Positions 1 to 8,766 of a stretch of DNA of 26,317 bases are shown here, piece after piece. Source of the DNA: Spirogloea muscicola (lineage: Eukaryota; Streptophyta; Zygnematophyceae; Spirogloeales; Spirogloeaceae). The translations under genes were made by a program, and so were the position numbers. The stretch spans positions 81,781-108,097 of the forward strand of contig WELB01000329.1 of NCBI GenBank assembly GCA_009602725.1, written 5' to 3'. Position 1 is the stretch's first letter. Every line of letters begins with the position of its first letter. The notes beneath the pieces were generated by a model that was not told where the DNA came from, searched no databases, and saw only the letters and a program-made list of their open reading frames with translations.

Positions 1-59
1 CCGTGGTGCTCGCGCAGCGCGGCCGCCACGGCGCGGGCGGGCGGCGCGGCGGCGGGCAT
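1..59 (-). CDS. possible 5' end of a gene cut by the window edge
   Basis: On the minus strand an ATG at 59 in a good context (cgccATGcccgcc) opens a frame that stays open to the window edge and encodes an Ala/Pro-rich start (MPAAAPPARAVAAALREHHG). The GC-rich style resembles the starts of the other genes here. Only 20 codons are visible and the ATG sits in a palindromic CATG, so a plus-strand start at the same place is equally possible. No function can be assigned. Confidence 0.2.
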   Translation of the reverse strand, partial: MPAAAPPARAVAAALREHH

Positions 60-133
60 GGCGACGAAGGCGGGCCCGCCTGCAGGAAAGGGCGGGACTG
101 GCGCCGAGGCGGAGGCTCGCGGGGCGCGGAGGA

Positions 134-330
134 AGTGCCCGCCCATTGAGAAGAGGGGCTGGCAAAGCCAACCCAAAAAGGGTGGACAATGTTGAAAGCC
201 AAAGAAAGAAGTGCCGAAAAAGGACTACACCACAACAGGCGAGACGATGCACACGAAGTGGCACTCTCCAATGGGGGCAAGGGCTGCGAAAAGCCAGCCC
301 AACGACAATGTACAAAGCCTACAAGCTCTG
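134..330 (-). repeat. two LINE 3' UTR remnants (hairpin type)
   Basis: Two copies of the dispersed hairpin repeat lie head to tail, both in minus (element-sense) orientation. The first, about 134-250, has the terminal block GCCCATTGAGAAG, a slightly decayed stem (GGGGCTGG..CCAACCC) and a GGAC-AAT-GTTg second arm. The second, about 255-318, has the block GAAGTGGCACTCTCCAATGG and the stem GGGCTG..CAGCCC. Related copies elsewhere in the window are joined to a LINE C-terminus, so these are read as 3'-UTR-only, heavily 5'-truncated insertions. No coding sequence remains. Confidence 0.6.
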
Positions 331-417
331 GTTGGTGGCAGAAGGGCTTCGCATCTGACATCTAGTATTCAGGCGTCGATTAGCGACCTTCATGTGTTGA
401 CCCGTGGTTACTGAGCG
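330..417 (+). mobile_element. LINE family A, 3' coding end only (copy A0)
   Basis: Encodes the last ~28 residues of the family A protein, including SISDLHVLTRGY and the TGA stop, about 80% like residues 1228-1255 of the intact element at 12190-15957. It starts abruptly at the sequence CTCTGGTTGGTGGCAG, the same internal point where copy A2 starts. The normal 3' UTR is missing: two or three bases after the stop the sequence switches to another part of the element, so a rearrangement followed insertion. Confidence 0.75.
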
Positions 418-1625
418 GCCTGTTTGCAGCGTGCTCGGGCTAATGCCTTGCACCGGAAAGCTGGGCGAGCTCTGGTTAGTTTTGTGGAGGAAGGCTCCTT
501 CCCCTTCCAAGCGGATCTGAGGAGCATCCGCGACTCAGCCATCAGCTCTTTCCCCTCTCTCCAACCCCTACTTCACGCCATTCTCCACCCTCGCCCAAGC
601 TTCTGATAGAGGGGCACAATCCAGACTGGTTACGGCAGTGGAAGACGAACGCCGCAGAAGGTTGAGGAGGCTGCCAGGGATTCAGAACAATCCGAGGAGC
701 TTGGCAAGACTCACTTCTCTGGCCACACCTGGTGCCACTGACTGGATCACCTCTCCCCCCGTCGCCAACGCCTTCAGCATCAGCTCCGAGGCCTTTCGGA
801 CATCGCTTCAACTCTTCCTCGGCCTCCCACCTAATTGCCTGATTGGGGTGCGCCAATGCGAGTGCGGCTTCCGTGCAGAGGGTGCTGTGCTCGCCACTCA
901 CATGCTGAGATGCCCCACTGGACCAGAAGTGGTGGGCATTCACAACCTCCTTCGCGATGCCCTGGCGGGCTTGATGCGCGACGCCGGCTACCGTGCGGTC
1001 GTGAAGGTCAACAATATCATGCCTATCACCACGGACGCCCAGGGACGTCATCATCGCCGCACACTTGACATTGTGGGCGTGCAACCTGGTGGAGGACCAC
1101 GGGCCCTGGTCGACGTTGTTGTTACGGAGGCATATAAAGGCCCAGCATCAACACACATTGCTGGGCACGCAGTGGGCGGAGCAGAGCAAAGAAAACTGCG
1201 TCATTACTCCGATTACCCCCAATGCGATCAACTCCTGCCAGCTGCAATCGATATCTTTGGCTGTCTGGGTCCTCGCTTCCACACTCTGCTTCAAAACATT
1301 GCCAATCTAGGCTACACTCGACGTGCAGATGTGTTTCCGGCTGAGATGGGCTTGCCAGCTGCATATCTGTCGCTCTTGCGACGACGAGTTTCGGCCTGTT
1401 TGCAGCGTGCTCAGGCTAGTGCCTTGCACCAGAAAGCTGGGCGAGCTCTAGTAGGTGGCAGAAGGGCTCCGTTCCTGGCATCTAGTATTCATGCATCGAG
1501 TTGTGACCTTTATGTTTTGACCCGTGCTTATTGAGCGGGTCAATCTGCTGTAGGTTATGTAGATTTTAAGATGTGCTTGCCTTTGTACCTGGCCATTTGG
1601 CCTACATTTCTTTCTAATACACGAA
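418..1625 (+). pseudogene. LINE family A, 5'-truncated copy A1 with CCHC and RLE domains
   Basis: Corresponds to residues ~907-1255 of the intact element. Bases 418-483 carry residues ~1208-1228 out of order, then at ~484 the sequence jumps back to residue 907 (VEEGSFPFQADLRSIR). One extra base near 566-600 relative to the intact copy shifts the frame and makes a TGA at 604-606. From about 612 to the stop at 1534 the frame is open and keeps the zinc motif (CECGF..H..C), the RLE residues (TLDIVG..ALVDVVVTEAY) and the terminal LTRAY. A 3' UTR of ~90 nt follows, with the TGGCCA-tt-TGGCC hairpin and an ACACGAACTCTTCC end. It cannot encode a functional protein because the RT domain is absent. Confidence 0.85.
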
Positions 1626-1632
1626 CTCTTCC

Positions 1633-1815
1633 CTCTGGTTAGTGGCAGAAGGGCTTCGTATCTGACATCTAGTATTCAGGCATCGATTAGCGACCTTCAT
1701 GTGTTGACCCGTGGTTACTGAGCGGGTCAATCTGCTGTAGAATATGTAGATCTCTATATGTGCTTGCCTTTGTACTTGGCCATGTGGCCTACGATTGTTC
1801 CAAACACACGATTTT
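1633..1815 (+). mobile_element. LINE family A, 3' end (copy A2)
   Basis: Begins at CTCTGGTTAGTGGCAG, runs through ISDLHVLTRGY-stop at ~1721, then has a full 3' UTR with the conserved GATGTGCTTGCC-like block and the hairpin TGGCCA-tg-TGGCC, ending near ACACACGATTTTTCC. It abuts the 3' end of copy A1 head to tail and starts at the same internal point as copy A0. Confidence 0.75.
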
Positions 1816-1837
1816 TCCCGCTACAAGCGTTTAGCAG

Positions 1838-2016
1838 CTACAAAGACAGTGCTTACTACAAAGGGGCCTGAACATGCCATGTCAGAACAGGGGGAGGATG
1901 GATCACTCAGTAGTAACGAGTGAGGAGCCCAAGATCCGACAGACTAGCTGCCGGGAAACTATCCTAATGCAGAGGGAAGCTCAGGACCCGCGAGTGAGCA
2001 CCATCAGGTCCGAGTG
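1838..2016 (-). mobile_element. two LINE C-terminal ends with 3' UTR, minus strand
   Basis: Read on the minus strand, 2016-1981 encodes DLMVLTRGS-stop, and near 1930-1902 a second end reads LLTRYY-stop. The 3' UTR below 1902 shares about 80 bp with 9152-9232, where the same block follows LLTRTY-stop and precedes the hairpin. These are C-terminal stubs of families related to A-D. Each is only 10-12 codons long, and family assignment rests on the shared UTR. Confidence 0.55.
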
Positions 2017-2023
2017 GAAAGCC

Positions 2024-2180
2024 GAGAAGTGGCACTCCCAATGGGGGCAAGGGCTGTGTGAAAGAACCAGCCAGCCCGAAAAGAATTGACAAAAATTCGA
2101 AGGGGCCAAAAACGCGAAGCAGCTAAGAATGGCGCGCCCAGTGAGGGTAGGGGCTGGGAAAGCCAGCTCAAAAACTACTG
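2024..2180 (-). repeat. two LINE 3' UTR hairpin copies
   Basis: The copy at about 2025-2101 has the terminal block GAAGTGGCACTCCCAATGGG and a stem with an extended loop (GGGCTG..CCAGCCC). The copy at 2137-2178 has GGGCTGG-GAAAG-CCAGCTC. Both are in minus element orientation. The second is cut off where family B copy B1 begins on the opposite strand. Confidence 0.6.
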
Positions 2181-2207
2181 TTGTCCATCCTCCCCCCGTT
2201 CTGTTTG

Positions 2208-2570
2208 TTGGCCTCTCAAGCTGACCAGCGGCGCTGGGAACAGGGTGCAGCCCTTCCCGGTGGCTCGGTGCCTGTGGGTCTTGTGTTCTGCTACCGAATG
2301 CGTTTAACTACGTGCCTACAGCGGTCCCAGGCGATTGCTTTGCATCGCCGGGCTGGTCGCGCCCTTGCAGCAGCCTCGGGTTTGCGCAGCGGGGTTGCTC
2401 TTCCTCCCTCAGCTCGTCCTGACATCCTACTGCTGACACGGGGGTATTGAGGGCGCCCTGTCTGCCTAGCCTTTGGCTCCGTCATGAACACCTGTATGCA
2501 TCTGGCTGGCAATTTACAGCCGATTGTGTAATATCAGCAGCCGCTTTATTCTGACATAGCTTCTTCAGGC
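2208..2570 (+). mobile_element. LINE family B, 3' end (copy B1)
   Basis: An open frame to the TGA at 2448-2450 carries the shared C-terminal tail: TCLQRSQAIALHRRAGRAL followed by LLLTRGY. It is about 90% identical to copy B2 at 11713-12085, from GGCCTCTCAAGCTGACC through the 3' UTR (GGCTCCGTCATGAACACCTG) to ATCAGCAGCCGCT. It keeps only about 80 C-terminal codons. The tail matches family A in layout (Leu-Gln-Arg...Leu-His-x-Arg/Lys-Ala-Gly-Arg), but the 3' UTR is unrelated, so B is a separate family. Confidence 0.8.
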
Positions 2571-2745
2571 AGAAAATAAAGAACAAAGTACGAGAAGGGG
2601 GCCAGGGGAAGCGCCAACAACAACAAGCACAATAAGAACCCAAGCAGCTACGTATCACTCAGTAACCCCTGCTAAGCTGCCTCAGGTCAGAGACGCTAGG
2701 CTCCTGGAAGCGGGTCCCCTGGCCAGAGCCGCCAGCTCAAGCCGT
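2571..2745 (-). mobile_element. LINE family C, 3' end (copy C1)
   Basis: Minus-strand frame ending SVSDLRQLSRGY-stop at 2659, with the upstream peptide GSGQGTRFQEP nearly identical to copy C2 at 9373-9666. The 3' UTR (2658 down to ~2575) holds the family C block GCGCTTCCCCTGGCCCCCTT and then TACTTTGTTC, but it breaks off before the hairpin at the junction with B1. Confidence 0.75.
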
Positions 2746-2879
2746 ACACTGCTTCGGGCCCAGCTAGCGCGAAACGTGGGGTCGCATACATCGAAGCCCC
2801 ATGTGAAGGGTTTCGCTTCACGTGTAAAGGGGGGCTGAGGTGACTGCGTAAACGCAGGCTGAAAGTATGTGAGCTCTTC

Positions 2880-3140
2880 ACATAGCGCTGCTCTTTACCA
2901 AAGGGGGCGGGGGCTGTAAACGAACGTGTGAAAAGCTAGCCCAGAAAGAACGAACAAGGTCCAAAAGGCCCCATAACCACACAGCTATGCACGAGACTAT
3001 AGCGTACGAGAGCTTAGTGACCCCGAGTCAGCCGCAAGTGGGAGTAATGTGCAGCTGGGAAATAGATACCACAACGGAAAGCAGAAGCAGCAGTCAAAGC
3101 GTGGCCTGCCTGCAAGTGCACTGCGTGAGCCTGGGAACGC
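2880..3140 (-). mobile_element. LINE family D, 3' end with hairpin UTR (copy D1)
   Basis: Minus-strand coding remnant from ~3140 to the TAA at 3014-3016, ending HYSHLRLTRGH-stop and preceded by a decayed SQAHAVHLQAG segment like copy D2 (10781-10930). Below the stop come the linker and the hairpin region at ~2965-2899 (GGAC-CTT-GTTC, then a decayed main stem). This is one of the places where the hairpin is physically continuous with a LINE stop codon. Confidence 0.7.
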
Positions 3141-3254
3141 TGCAAGGAAATATTGAGCAGCATGCAGAACTCCTGGGCGAGCGCCCGCCGTCGTTGAAGC
3201 CGGGCAGCTCACCTAGCTGTACCTGACGACGAATGATGGCCAGCCGTGCATCTT

Positions 3255-3320
3255 CCAGACGGGCGGGGGCTGTGAAAGACAGCTCGGAAAGGGAATTGAC
3301 AAGGTCCAAGGGGGCCGCAG
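3255..3320 (-). repeat. LINE 3' UTR hairpin copy with compensatory stem change
   Basis: At 3267-3285 the stem reads GGGCTGT-gaaag-ACAGCTC. The closing pair is T-A instead of the usual G-C, changed on both sides, so pairing is kept. GACAAGGTCC follows at ~3298-3307. No coding sequence is attached. Confidence 0.6.
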
Positions 3321-3384
3321 CTCCAAGGGGCCGCAGCTCCTCTGACGGAGGAGGAGCTGCGTCTTCGTATAGGTCCACTCTCTT

Positions 3385-3500
3385 GAGTCGCTGTGCGCTT
3401 TAACGCTGCGTGCCAGTCCCGCTTTGGCTGCAGCTATAGCCAGAGGACCCGCTTACTTGGAGACTAGTGACCTGCGGCTGCTCAATCGGGAATATTGAGC
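3385..3500 (+). mobile_element. LINE C-terminal fragment, plus strand
   Basis: Plus-strand frame with the conserved tail layout: LQRCALTLRASPALAAAIAR, then ETSDLRLLNREY and a TGA at 3496-3498. The RGPAY segment and the SDLRLL motif place it near families C and D. Frames upstream are scrambled, and no hairpin UTR follows before the next fragment. Confidence 0.55.
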
Positions 3501-3552
3501 ACCTAGAGCACCTATCCGCAATGGGCGAGCCTTCTCCTAGTGGCCACTTGTT

Positions 3553-3612
3553 CATGACGGAGCCAAAGGCTAGGCAGAAAGGGCGCCCTCAGTACCCGCG
3601 TGTCAGCAGTAG
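3553..3612 (-). mobile_element. LINE family B, 3' stub (copy B3)
   Basis: On the minus strand it reads LLLTRGY-stop followed by GGGCGCCCT..GCCTAGCCTTTGGCTCCGTC, nearly identical to copy B1 at 2430-2486. It is fused at ~3612 to a family A fragment running the other way, so two different LINE ends meet head to head. Confidence 0.7.
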
Positions 3613-3852
3613 GAGTTGCACCAGAGAGCTGGGCGAGCTCTAGTTGGTGGCAGAAGGTGCTTGGAATGCTTGCCATCTGGTATTCAGGCATCGGTCAGCG
3701 AAACTTATGTGTTGACCCGTAGTAGGTACCCGTAGCGAGTATTGGCAGTGGGTGATGTACGTCATCAGATGTGCTTGCCGGGTGTAGTGGGCATTTCGGC
3801 CTTCGCCTTGCCCTCTCTTGCCCAAAGACACGAAAGAGTTTTCCTGTCGACG
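3613..3852 (+). mobile_element. LINE family A, 3' end (copy A3)
   Basis: Begins within LHQRAGRAL (TTGCACCAGAGAGCTGGGCG) and continues through the tail to a decayed end (VLTRS; the Gly-Tyr-stop is lost). The 3' UTR keeps the GATGTGCTTGCC block and the ACACGAAAGAGTTTTCC terminus, but the TGGCCA hairpin has degenerated. It is the most diverged family A copy here. Confidence 0.65.
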
Positions 3853-3874
3853 CGCTCAGCTGGCTCTCGCAGCG

Positions 3875-3995
3875 GAGAAGAAGGGCTCGCCCATTGAGAA
3901 TGTGGGCTGGAACAGCCAGCCCAAAAAAGAATGAACAGAGTACAAGAAGAGGGGGGGGGAAGCCAGGCGAAGCCCTAAGGCGAAGCAGCAGAAAA
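3875..3995 (-). repeat. LINE 3' UTR hairpin copy upstream of the hydrolase gene
   Basis: Terminal block GGGCTCGCCCATTGAGAA, perfect stem at 3904-3922 (GGGCTGG-aacag-CCAGCCC), then AAAAAAGAATGAACAGAGTAC and the family C UTR block (AAGCCAGGCGAAGCCCTAAGG). It lies within 200 bp of the presumed hydrolase start and may overlap its promoter. Confidence 0.6.
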
Positions 3996-4024
3996 GGGGG
4001 CGGCTGGCTCTCGCAGCCGCCCCC
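3996..4024. promoter_or_regulatory. perfect 11-bp inverted repeat before the hydrolase start
   Basis: GGGGGCGGCTG, a 7-nt loop (GCTCTCG) and CAGCCGCCCCC, about 50 bp upstream of the ATG at 4076. If transcribed it would form a very stable hairpin in the 5' UTR. The core GGCTCTCGCAGC also occurs at ~3862. Whether it regulates anything cannot be told from sequence. Confidence 0.4.
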
Positions 4025-4075
4025 TGCATGTGGGCAGCCGCTCCACGTCGCCCACATCCCCCCCCCCCCGCGGCC

Positions 4076-5493
4076 ATGGCCCTGGCCGCGCCNTCCTACA
4101 CGACGCTCTTCCGATCTCGCCGCTCCGCTCCCGCGCGCGGGGCCTCTGCAGCGACGGAGCAGCTGCAGGCCGCGCCGCCCGAGGCCCGGGAGTGGCAGTG
4201 GCGGCACGGCGGGCGCGAGCTGCGCATCCACCACGTCGTGCACGGCGGCGGCGGCAGCAGCCCGGCGGTGGTGCTGCTGCCGGCGCTGTCGGACGTGAGC
4301 ACGGTGGAGGAGTGGGAGGCGGTGGCGCGGGGGCTGGCGGGCTCCGCTGTGGCGCTGGACTGGCCGGGCTTCGGCCTCTCGGACCGCCCGCCGCTGGACT
4401 ACACCGCCGACGCGCTGGAGCAGTTCCTGGCCGACGCCCTGCGCCCCGGCGCCGGCCTGCTGGGTGCCGGCGCTGCCCCCGTGGTGGTCGGCGCGGGCCA
4501 CGCTGCGGCGCTGGCCATCCGCGCCACGGCCAAGGGCCTGCTCAAGCCGCGGGCCATCGTGGCCGTGGCCCCCACCTGGGGCGGCCCGCTGCCCATCGTC
4601 TTCGGCAACAGCCCCAAGATGCAGGGCCGGTGAGAGCTGCGCCGACGCGCCGCCCTGCAGCGGCTTGCATGCAGTAGGCAGAGTGGCCCATTGTTGGTGG
4701 GGGCGCCGCTGACTGTTCCTACTGACCCGAGACGGTGGTCCTTCGCTCCGCGCGGCTTGATCTTCCGACGGTAGCTTGTGATCACCGGTGGCCGACTGGC
4801 AGGCCAGTTCTCTGACCCACTCGTCATCTGGTTTGCAATGCACCTGTGACAGGTATGCACTTCTCCGCAATGCGCTGCGCTTGCCAGGCCTGGGGTGAGA
4901 TGTCCCGCTGCTCCAGTCGACTGTCATGGCGGCCTGCCACTTCCGGGGCCAGCTGCTCGATATGCCCTGTTTCTTGCCTACCACTGAGCACGTCGAAGCT
5001 CTGGGGCACAAGCCCCACAAGGTGGTTACCTGCTTCAGTGGCCCTTCTCATCCACCATGATGTGACACTTGGCAGGTGGGCTTTGTACAACTTTGGTCTG
5101 GCCACGCCCCGCAACGTGGAGAGCCAGTACAGGAGCCACGTGTACGGGAGCAAAACAAATGTGACCCCTGAGCTTATCAGTAAGCGGGTGACTCTGACTC
5201 AACAGCCAGGTGCCCGCTTCGCGCCTGCGGCGTTCATCTCGGGCCGCCTCGACCCAGCTCAGAACCGGGAGGAGTTCCTGCAGCAGGTCGCGAATGTGGG
5301 CGTGCCACTGCTGGTTGTGAGCTCCCGCAACAGCCCGCGCCGGTCCAAGGGGGAGATGGAGGCCCTTCGAGACAGCCTCGGAGTATCCCAATTTTGCGAG
5401 GTCAATGGTGCACTGCTGGCTCATGAGGAATACGCACAGGAGGTCACTGATGCCATTGCCAAGTTCTTGGCGCAATTGCCACCTGCGGCTTGA
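4076..5493 (+). CDS. alpha/beta-hydrolase-fold protein, three exons, first exon damaged by an assembly fault
   Basis: Proposed exons: 4076-4629, 4853-4894, 5076-5493, all GT-AG and in frame; total 338 codons including the adapter-derived ones. The ATG at 4076 (gccATGgcc) was chosen for context. The start is Ala/Arg-rich like a plastid transit peptide but interrupted by an N and adapter sequence. The mature part has the hydrolase layout: VVLLPALSDVSTVEEW, VALDWPGFGLSDRP, then the elbow region VVVGAGHAAALAI, VAPTWGGPLPIVFG, and a C-terminal EVNGALLAHEEY. The nucleophile serine of the usual G-x-S-x-G is absent (Gly-Ala-Gly-His-Ala). As I recall, plant homologues of this group also lack it, so a non-catalytic or unusual role is likely. 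Exon 2 (YALLRNALRLPGLG) is only 42 nt. TGTAA at ~5610 may be the poly(A) signal. Substrate unknown. Confidence 0.8.
4093..4117 (+). other. ambiguous base followed by Illumina adapter sequence (assembly artefact)
   Basis: After the N at 4093, bases 4095-4117 match the 3' end of the standard Illumina TruSeq universal adapter for 23 bases (it ends GACGCTCTTCCGATCT). The forward frames give the familiar adapter peptides YTTLFRS, LHDALPIS and PTRRSSDL, and the reverse frames give SEERRVG and DRKSVV. It lies inside the first exon of the hydrolase gene just after a poly-C run, so real exon sequence is probably missing here. Confidence 0.95.
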
Positions 5494-6150
5494 TGCTTGT
5501 AGGGAAGCACTGTCGGCAGATTTTCCTGGTGTGCCGCAGGATTTAAACCTGCGGCATACAGTGGGGCGGATGCCTCCTGCCATTTAGCGCCTCGGGATCT
5601 GAGACTACGTGTAAGAGTAAATAAGAGCGTGGATAAGAACCCGAATCTGGTGCAAGACTGGTGTGACCCTCCATTGTGTATGTTGGACATCAGATGCTGC
5701 TGTGCGAGCTGACAAACACTCGCATACACAGGCACATCATTGTCAGACAAGCACAGTAGAAGTGCTGCTGGGAGGGGTCTTTCCTTAGTGCCACTTAACC
5801 ACCGACTTCACCAATGGTCTGGAAGCTGCAGCTCAAGGCCGCCCAAGTCCTCTCAATGTGCTCCTCTTGATGGCTTCTCACACTTGAGCTGAATGTCAGC
5901 AACAGTAACTTATTTCCAGCTTGCTAGTGAACACCGCACTGCTGAAACACAGGCATATCTGTAGCAAGGCTCCTCAAAGCTCTCATCCACACATCGATTC
6001 TGGGATGTTCCAGCGGCTGAACATAACAAGAGGAGCAGGCATCCACGATGGTGCACTGAGCTCTTTGTGTACCGCCAAGGCAGGACATGGGTAGGAGAGA
6101 CTAGGAAGTGGAGCAGCAGGGAATAGGCAGAGGGCGAGGTCCTCAGGTCC
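5494..6150. other. intergenic space between convergent genes
   Basis: Holds the 3' UTRs of the hydrolase gene (+) and the ArfGAP gene (-). TGTAA, the usual green-algal poly(A) signal, occurs at about 5610, ~115 nt after the hydrolase stop. No LINE fragment, RNA gene or convincing ORF was seen. Confidence 0.5.
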
Positions 6151-8706
6151 TCATCGGATACGATCCTGAAGGTCAGCTATGAAGGAAGACGCCATCGTGC
6201 TCAACTTTCGGCTTGTCTGACCAGCCAGGTTCTTGAGTGTGCTCATGTCCTGATCACGCTGCAGGCCAGCATTGTGATGGGTTTATGAGCTTGCGCTTCA
6301 GAGGTGGTCAGAAAGGCAGAAGAGTGCTAGAACTCCTGGACCTCAAGCAGAAGCCTGCTAACTCAGGCATAGCAGACACTGATTGCAACCAGCCTGCATG
6401 GTAGAGTGCTATACAGATACAGGTCAGCATCTAACCAAAAGGATGCAGGGTCGATTGAAGGCAGCCAGGAAAGAGAAGTCGCCGCCCAAAGTGAAGCAGG
6501 CCACAAAGCTCCATCAGCCATAAGTAGGTCAACTTGCACAGCTGTCTATGAATCATAGCCCAATCTACATCGACATGCTATGAAAAACAAACCATCGTAG
6601 ACTGTGTGAGCACACGACACAGCAAAAGTGGTGAAGACTCAAGGAGGCAGGCAAATGCAACACTGCAGTCTGTGCAACGACCTGCATGGTTAGACGCCCC
6701 ACCAGCTCGCTTGCCGTGACATCCAGGCTACCCCCCCCAGTGCCTTCATCGCGCTCAAAAAAATCGGCGCTAGATATTGACGCTGAATTCTGGCAAATTG
6801 AAGACTGAGGGTCAGAGAGCGTAGTCAAATGGCAGACGCTTGCCGATGCCTAGACACTTAAAAACATTCACTAGGTCCTGTGCACAGACCAAGAAATGTT
6901 GCCGCGTACCGAGAACCGCTGAAGTCGCTGTTGACCGTCTGCATCTGCACTCTTGTTGGGATCGTTAAAATATTGAGCGGAGGAGATCGACTTGGCATTG
7001 CCGTACTTCTTCTGAGCCTCATTGGTCTCTTCAATCTGCACAAGAGTGGCCAGGTGGGTGATGTCAGAGGGCTTGCAGGGCAGAATGTCGCTTCAAACAT
7101 AGTCTTCAAGAGGATCAGTTCCTGAAGGTCGCACAGCGCATGGACCAGGCCCGGACGATAGGCTGAATGCTTGTTCCACGCAGATGCCGGCTTTGAGAGC
7201 AGGAGGGTCCAAGTTACTGATGAATGAAGCCAGCTGGCAAAGGGGGCTGGCAGCTAGCTGTGGTTCGAGGACGAGGGTCCGCCGACGCATCACACGCACC
7301 TGCACCTTTTGGCGGGAACCATTCATTGAGCCACGAGAGGAGCCGCCACCGCCACCTCCAAAGTCGGAGAAGAAGTCGCCACCACTGGACGGGGCTGCGA
7401 TGTGGCCCCCCTGCCCGGCCCCAGAGCCCACCGGCGACGACTGGCCAAGCTCCTCACTGAGGCTGAACCGCGAAACCCTAGGTCCTGCACTAGCTGCTGC
7501 GCCAGCTGCCCCCGCCACCGTCTCAGAGGGCATAGGCATCTCCATCGGCTTCTGATCGTAAATGCTCTCTCCTGACTGCACAACAAGAAGAGTGAGGCAG
7601 CCTTTGAGCGCAGTGGCATCAGATGGCACCGACAGGACTCGAACGACGTCATCGGTGGACATCGTTCACCACAACCTGGTTACCGCACACAGTTGCTGTT
7701 TGAAGTATCGGATTGGTATCGCGCACATGGTATGAGACCTGGTTCAGAGGTTCAGAGGTTCAGAGGCTCAGCTGCCTTGCCATGACTCGAGGCTGCCATC
7801 GTGGCATAAGAGCGCGCCTCACCTTCACCTCCAGCTTCTTGATGCCGAGGCCGCCTGCCTTGCTGGTGGCGCCGACAGACTTCTTCGCACCCAAGCTCAT
7901 GGGCTTCCGGGCCGCCACGGCAGCAGGCCGGGGTGCTGGGGCAGTGGCTGTCGCAGGAGCAGCAGAGGCTGCAGGTGGGTCCTCGGACGAGGAGGCGGGT
8001 GCAGAAGCGCCGTTGATGGCGGCAGCGGTGGCGCTGGGCTGGGCGTGGGCGAGGCTGTTGCTCTTGGCCACCTCCTTGGAGAGCAGCTGCTTGTACAGCT
8101 CGGCAGCGCGCGACGTGTACTTGGCCTCGATCTTGCCGCCGTCCGTCCAGCCGTGCTGCTTGAAGAAGATGCGCGCGCGCCCGTTGCCGCCAAACGCCAT
8201 CATCTTCAGCTGGTCCACCGTCCACGAGTCCAGCGTCGTGGATCTGCCAGCCTCCTCCACCCCGCGGCGCTCAGCAGCGGCAACCGCGGGAGCTGGCACT
8301 ATCGCCGTGCAGCGCCTGTCTCGCAGGCCGGTGCCCGACGCGGTGCAGGCGCAGGAGGGGGGCCGCACCTGACGAAGCTGACGTGCACGCCGAGGCTGCG
8401 GTGCATGGCGGAGCAGTCGAGGCAGATGAAGACGCCGTAGGTGACGGACGCCCAGGTCGGGTTCTTGGCATTGCAGTCGAAGCACATCTGCGGCGGCGGC
8501 GGCGGTGGTCGTCAGATCCGGGGGCCTGCGGCAAGGCAGGCAGGCAGGCGGGCGGCGGGGCGAAGGAGCAACGAAGAGGAAGACTGCGGCTGCTGATGTC
8601 GAAGGACGAGCGGCGGGACCTTGTTCTCGCTCTTGGCCTTGAGGCGGCGGAACAGCGAGTCGCGCTCGAAGGCCTCGTCGCCGGGCGGCAGCGCGGCGGC
8701 GGCCAT
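6151..8706 (-). CDS. ArfGAP domain protein, AGD8/9/10 (GLO3/ArfGAP2-3) type
   Basis: Proposed exons in transcript order: 8706-8620, 8487-8369, 8243-7823, 7575-7300, 7035-6910, 6789-6682, 6258-6151, all GT-AG and summing to 415 codons. Residues ~30-70 form the ArfGAP zinc finger, C-x2-C-x16-C-x2-C ([17 protein letters not shown], then CLDC), followed by the [12 protein letters not shown] helix with the catalytic arginine. Exon 3 continues the domain ([20 protein letters not shown]) and leads into an Ala/Pro linker and [11 protein letters not shown]. The C-terminal half has [20 protein letters not shown] and [11 protein letters not shown], the repeated motif of the plant AGD8-10 and animal ArfGAP2/3 group, and ends [12 protein letters not shown]. 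The family activates GTP hydrolysis on Arf and works with the COPI coat at the Golgi. Donors GTGCGG and GTGCGT recur. A small extra exon between 7300 and 7035 is possible but not needed for frame. Confidence 0.9.
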
Positions 8707-8766
8707 GGCGGCGAGGGCGGGGCCGTTGCGCTGTCCGGGAGGGTCGTCAGGAGGGTGGGGGGGCGG

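Noticed and set aside
58-190. Plus-strand ORF starting at the ATG at 58
   Set aside because: It soon runs into the LINE 3' UTR remnant and stops; kept only as an alternative to the weak minus-strand start.
3695-5020. 441-codon minus-strand ORF antisense to the hydrolase gene
   Set aside because: It runs across the N and adapter sequence (peptide SEERRVG) and opposite well-supported exons; there is no family resemblance.
7713-8372. 219-codon plus-strand ORF over the ArfGAP gene
   Set aside because: Antisense to exon 3 and its introns; the minus strand has the full ArfGAP domain.
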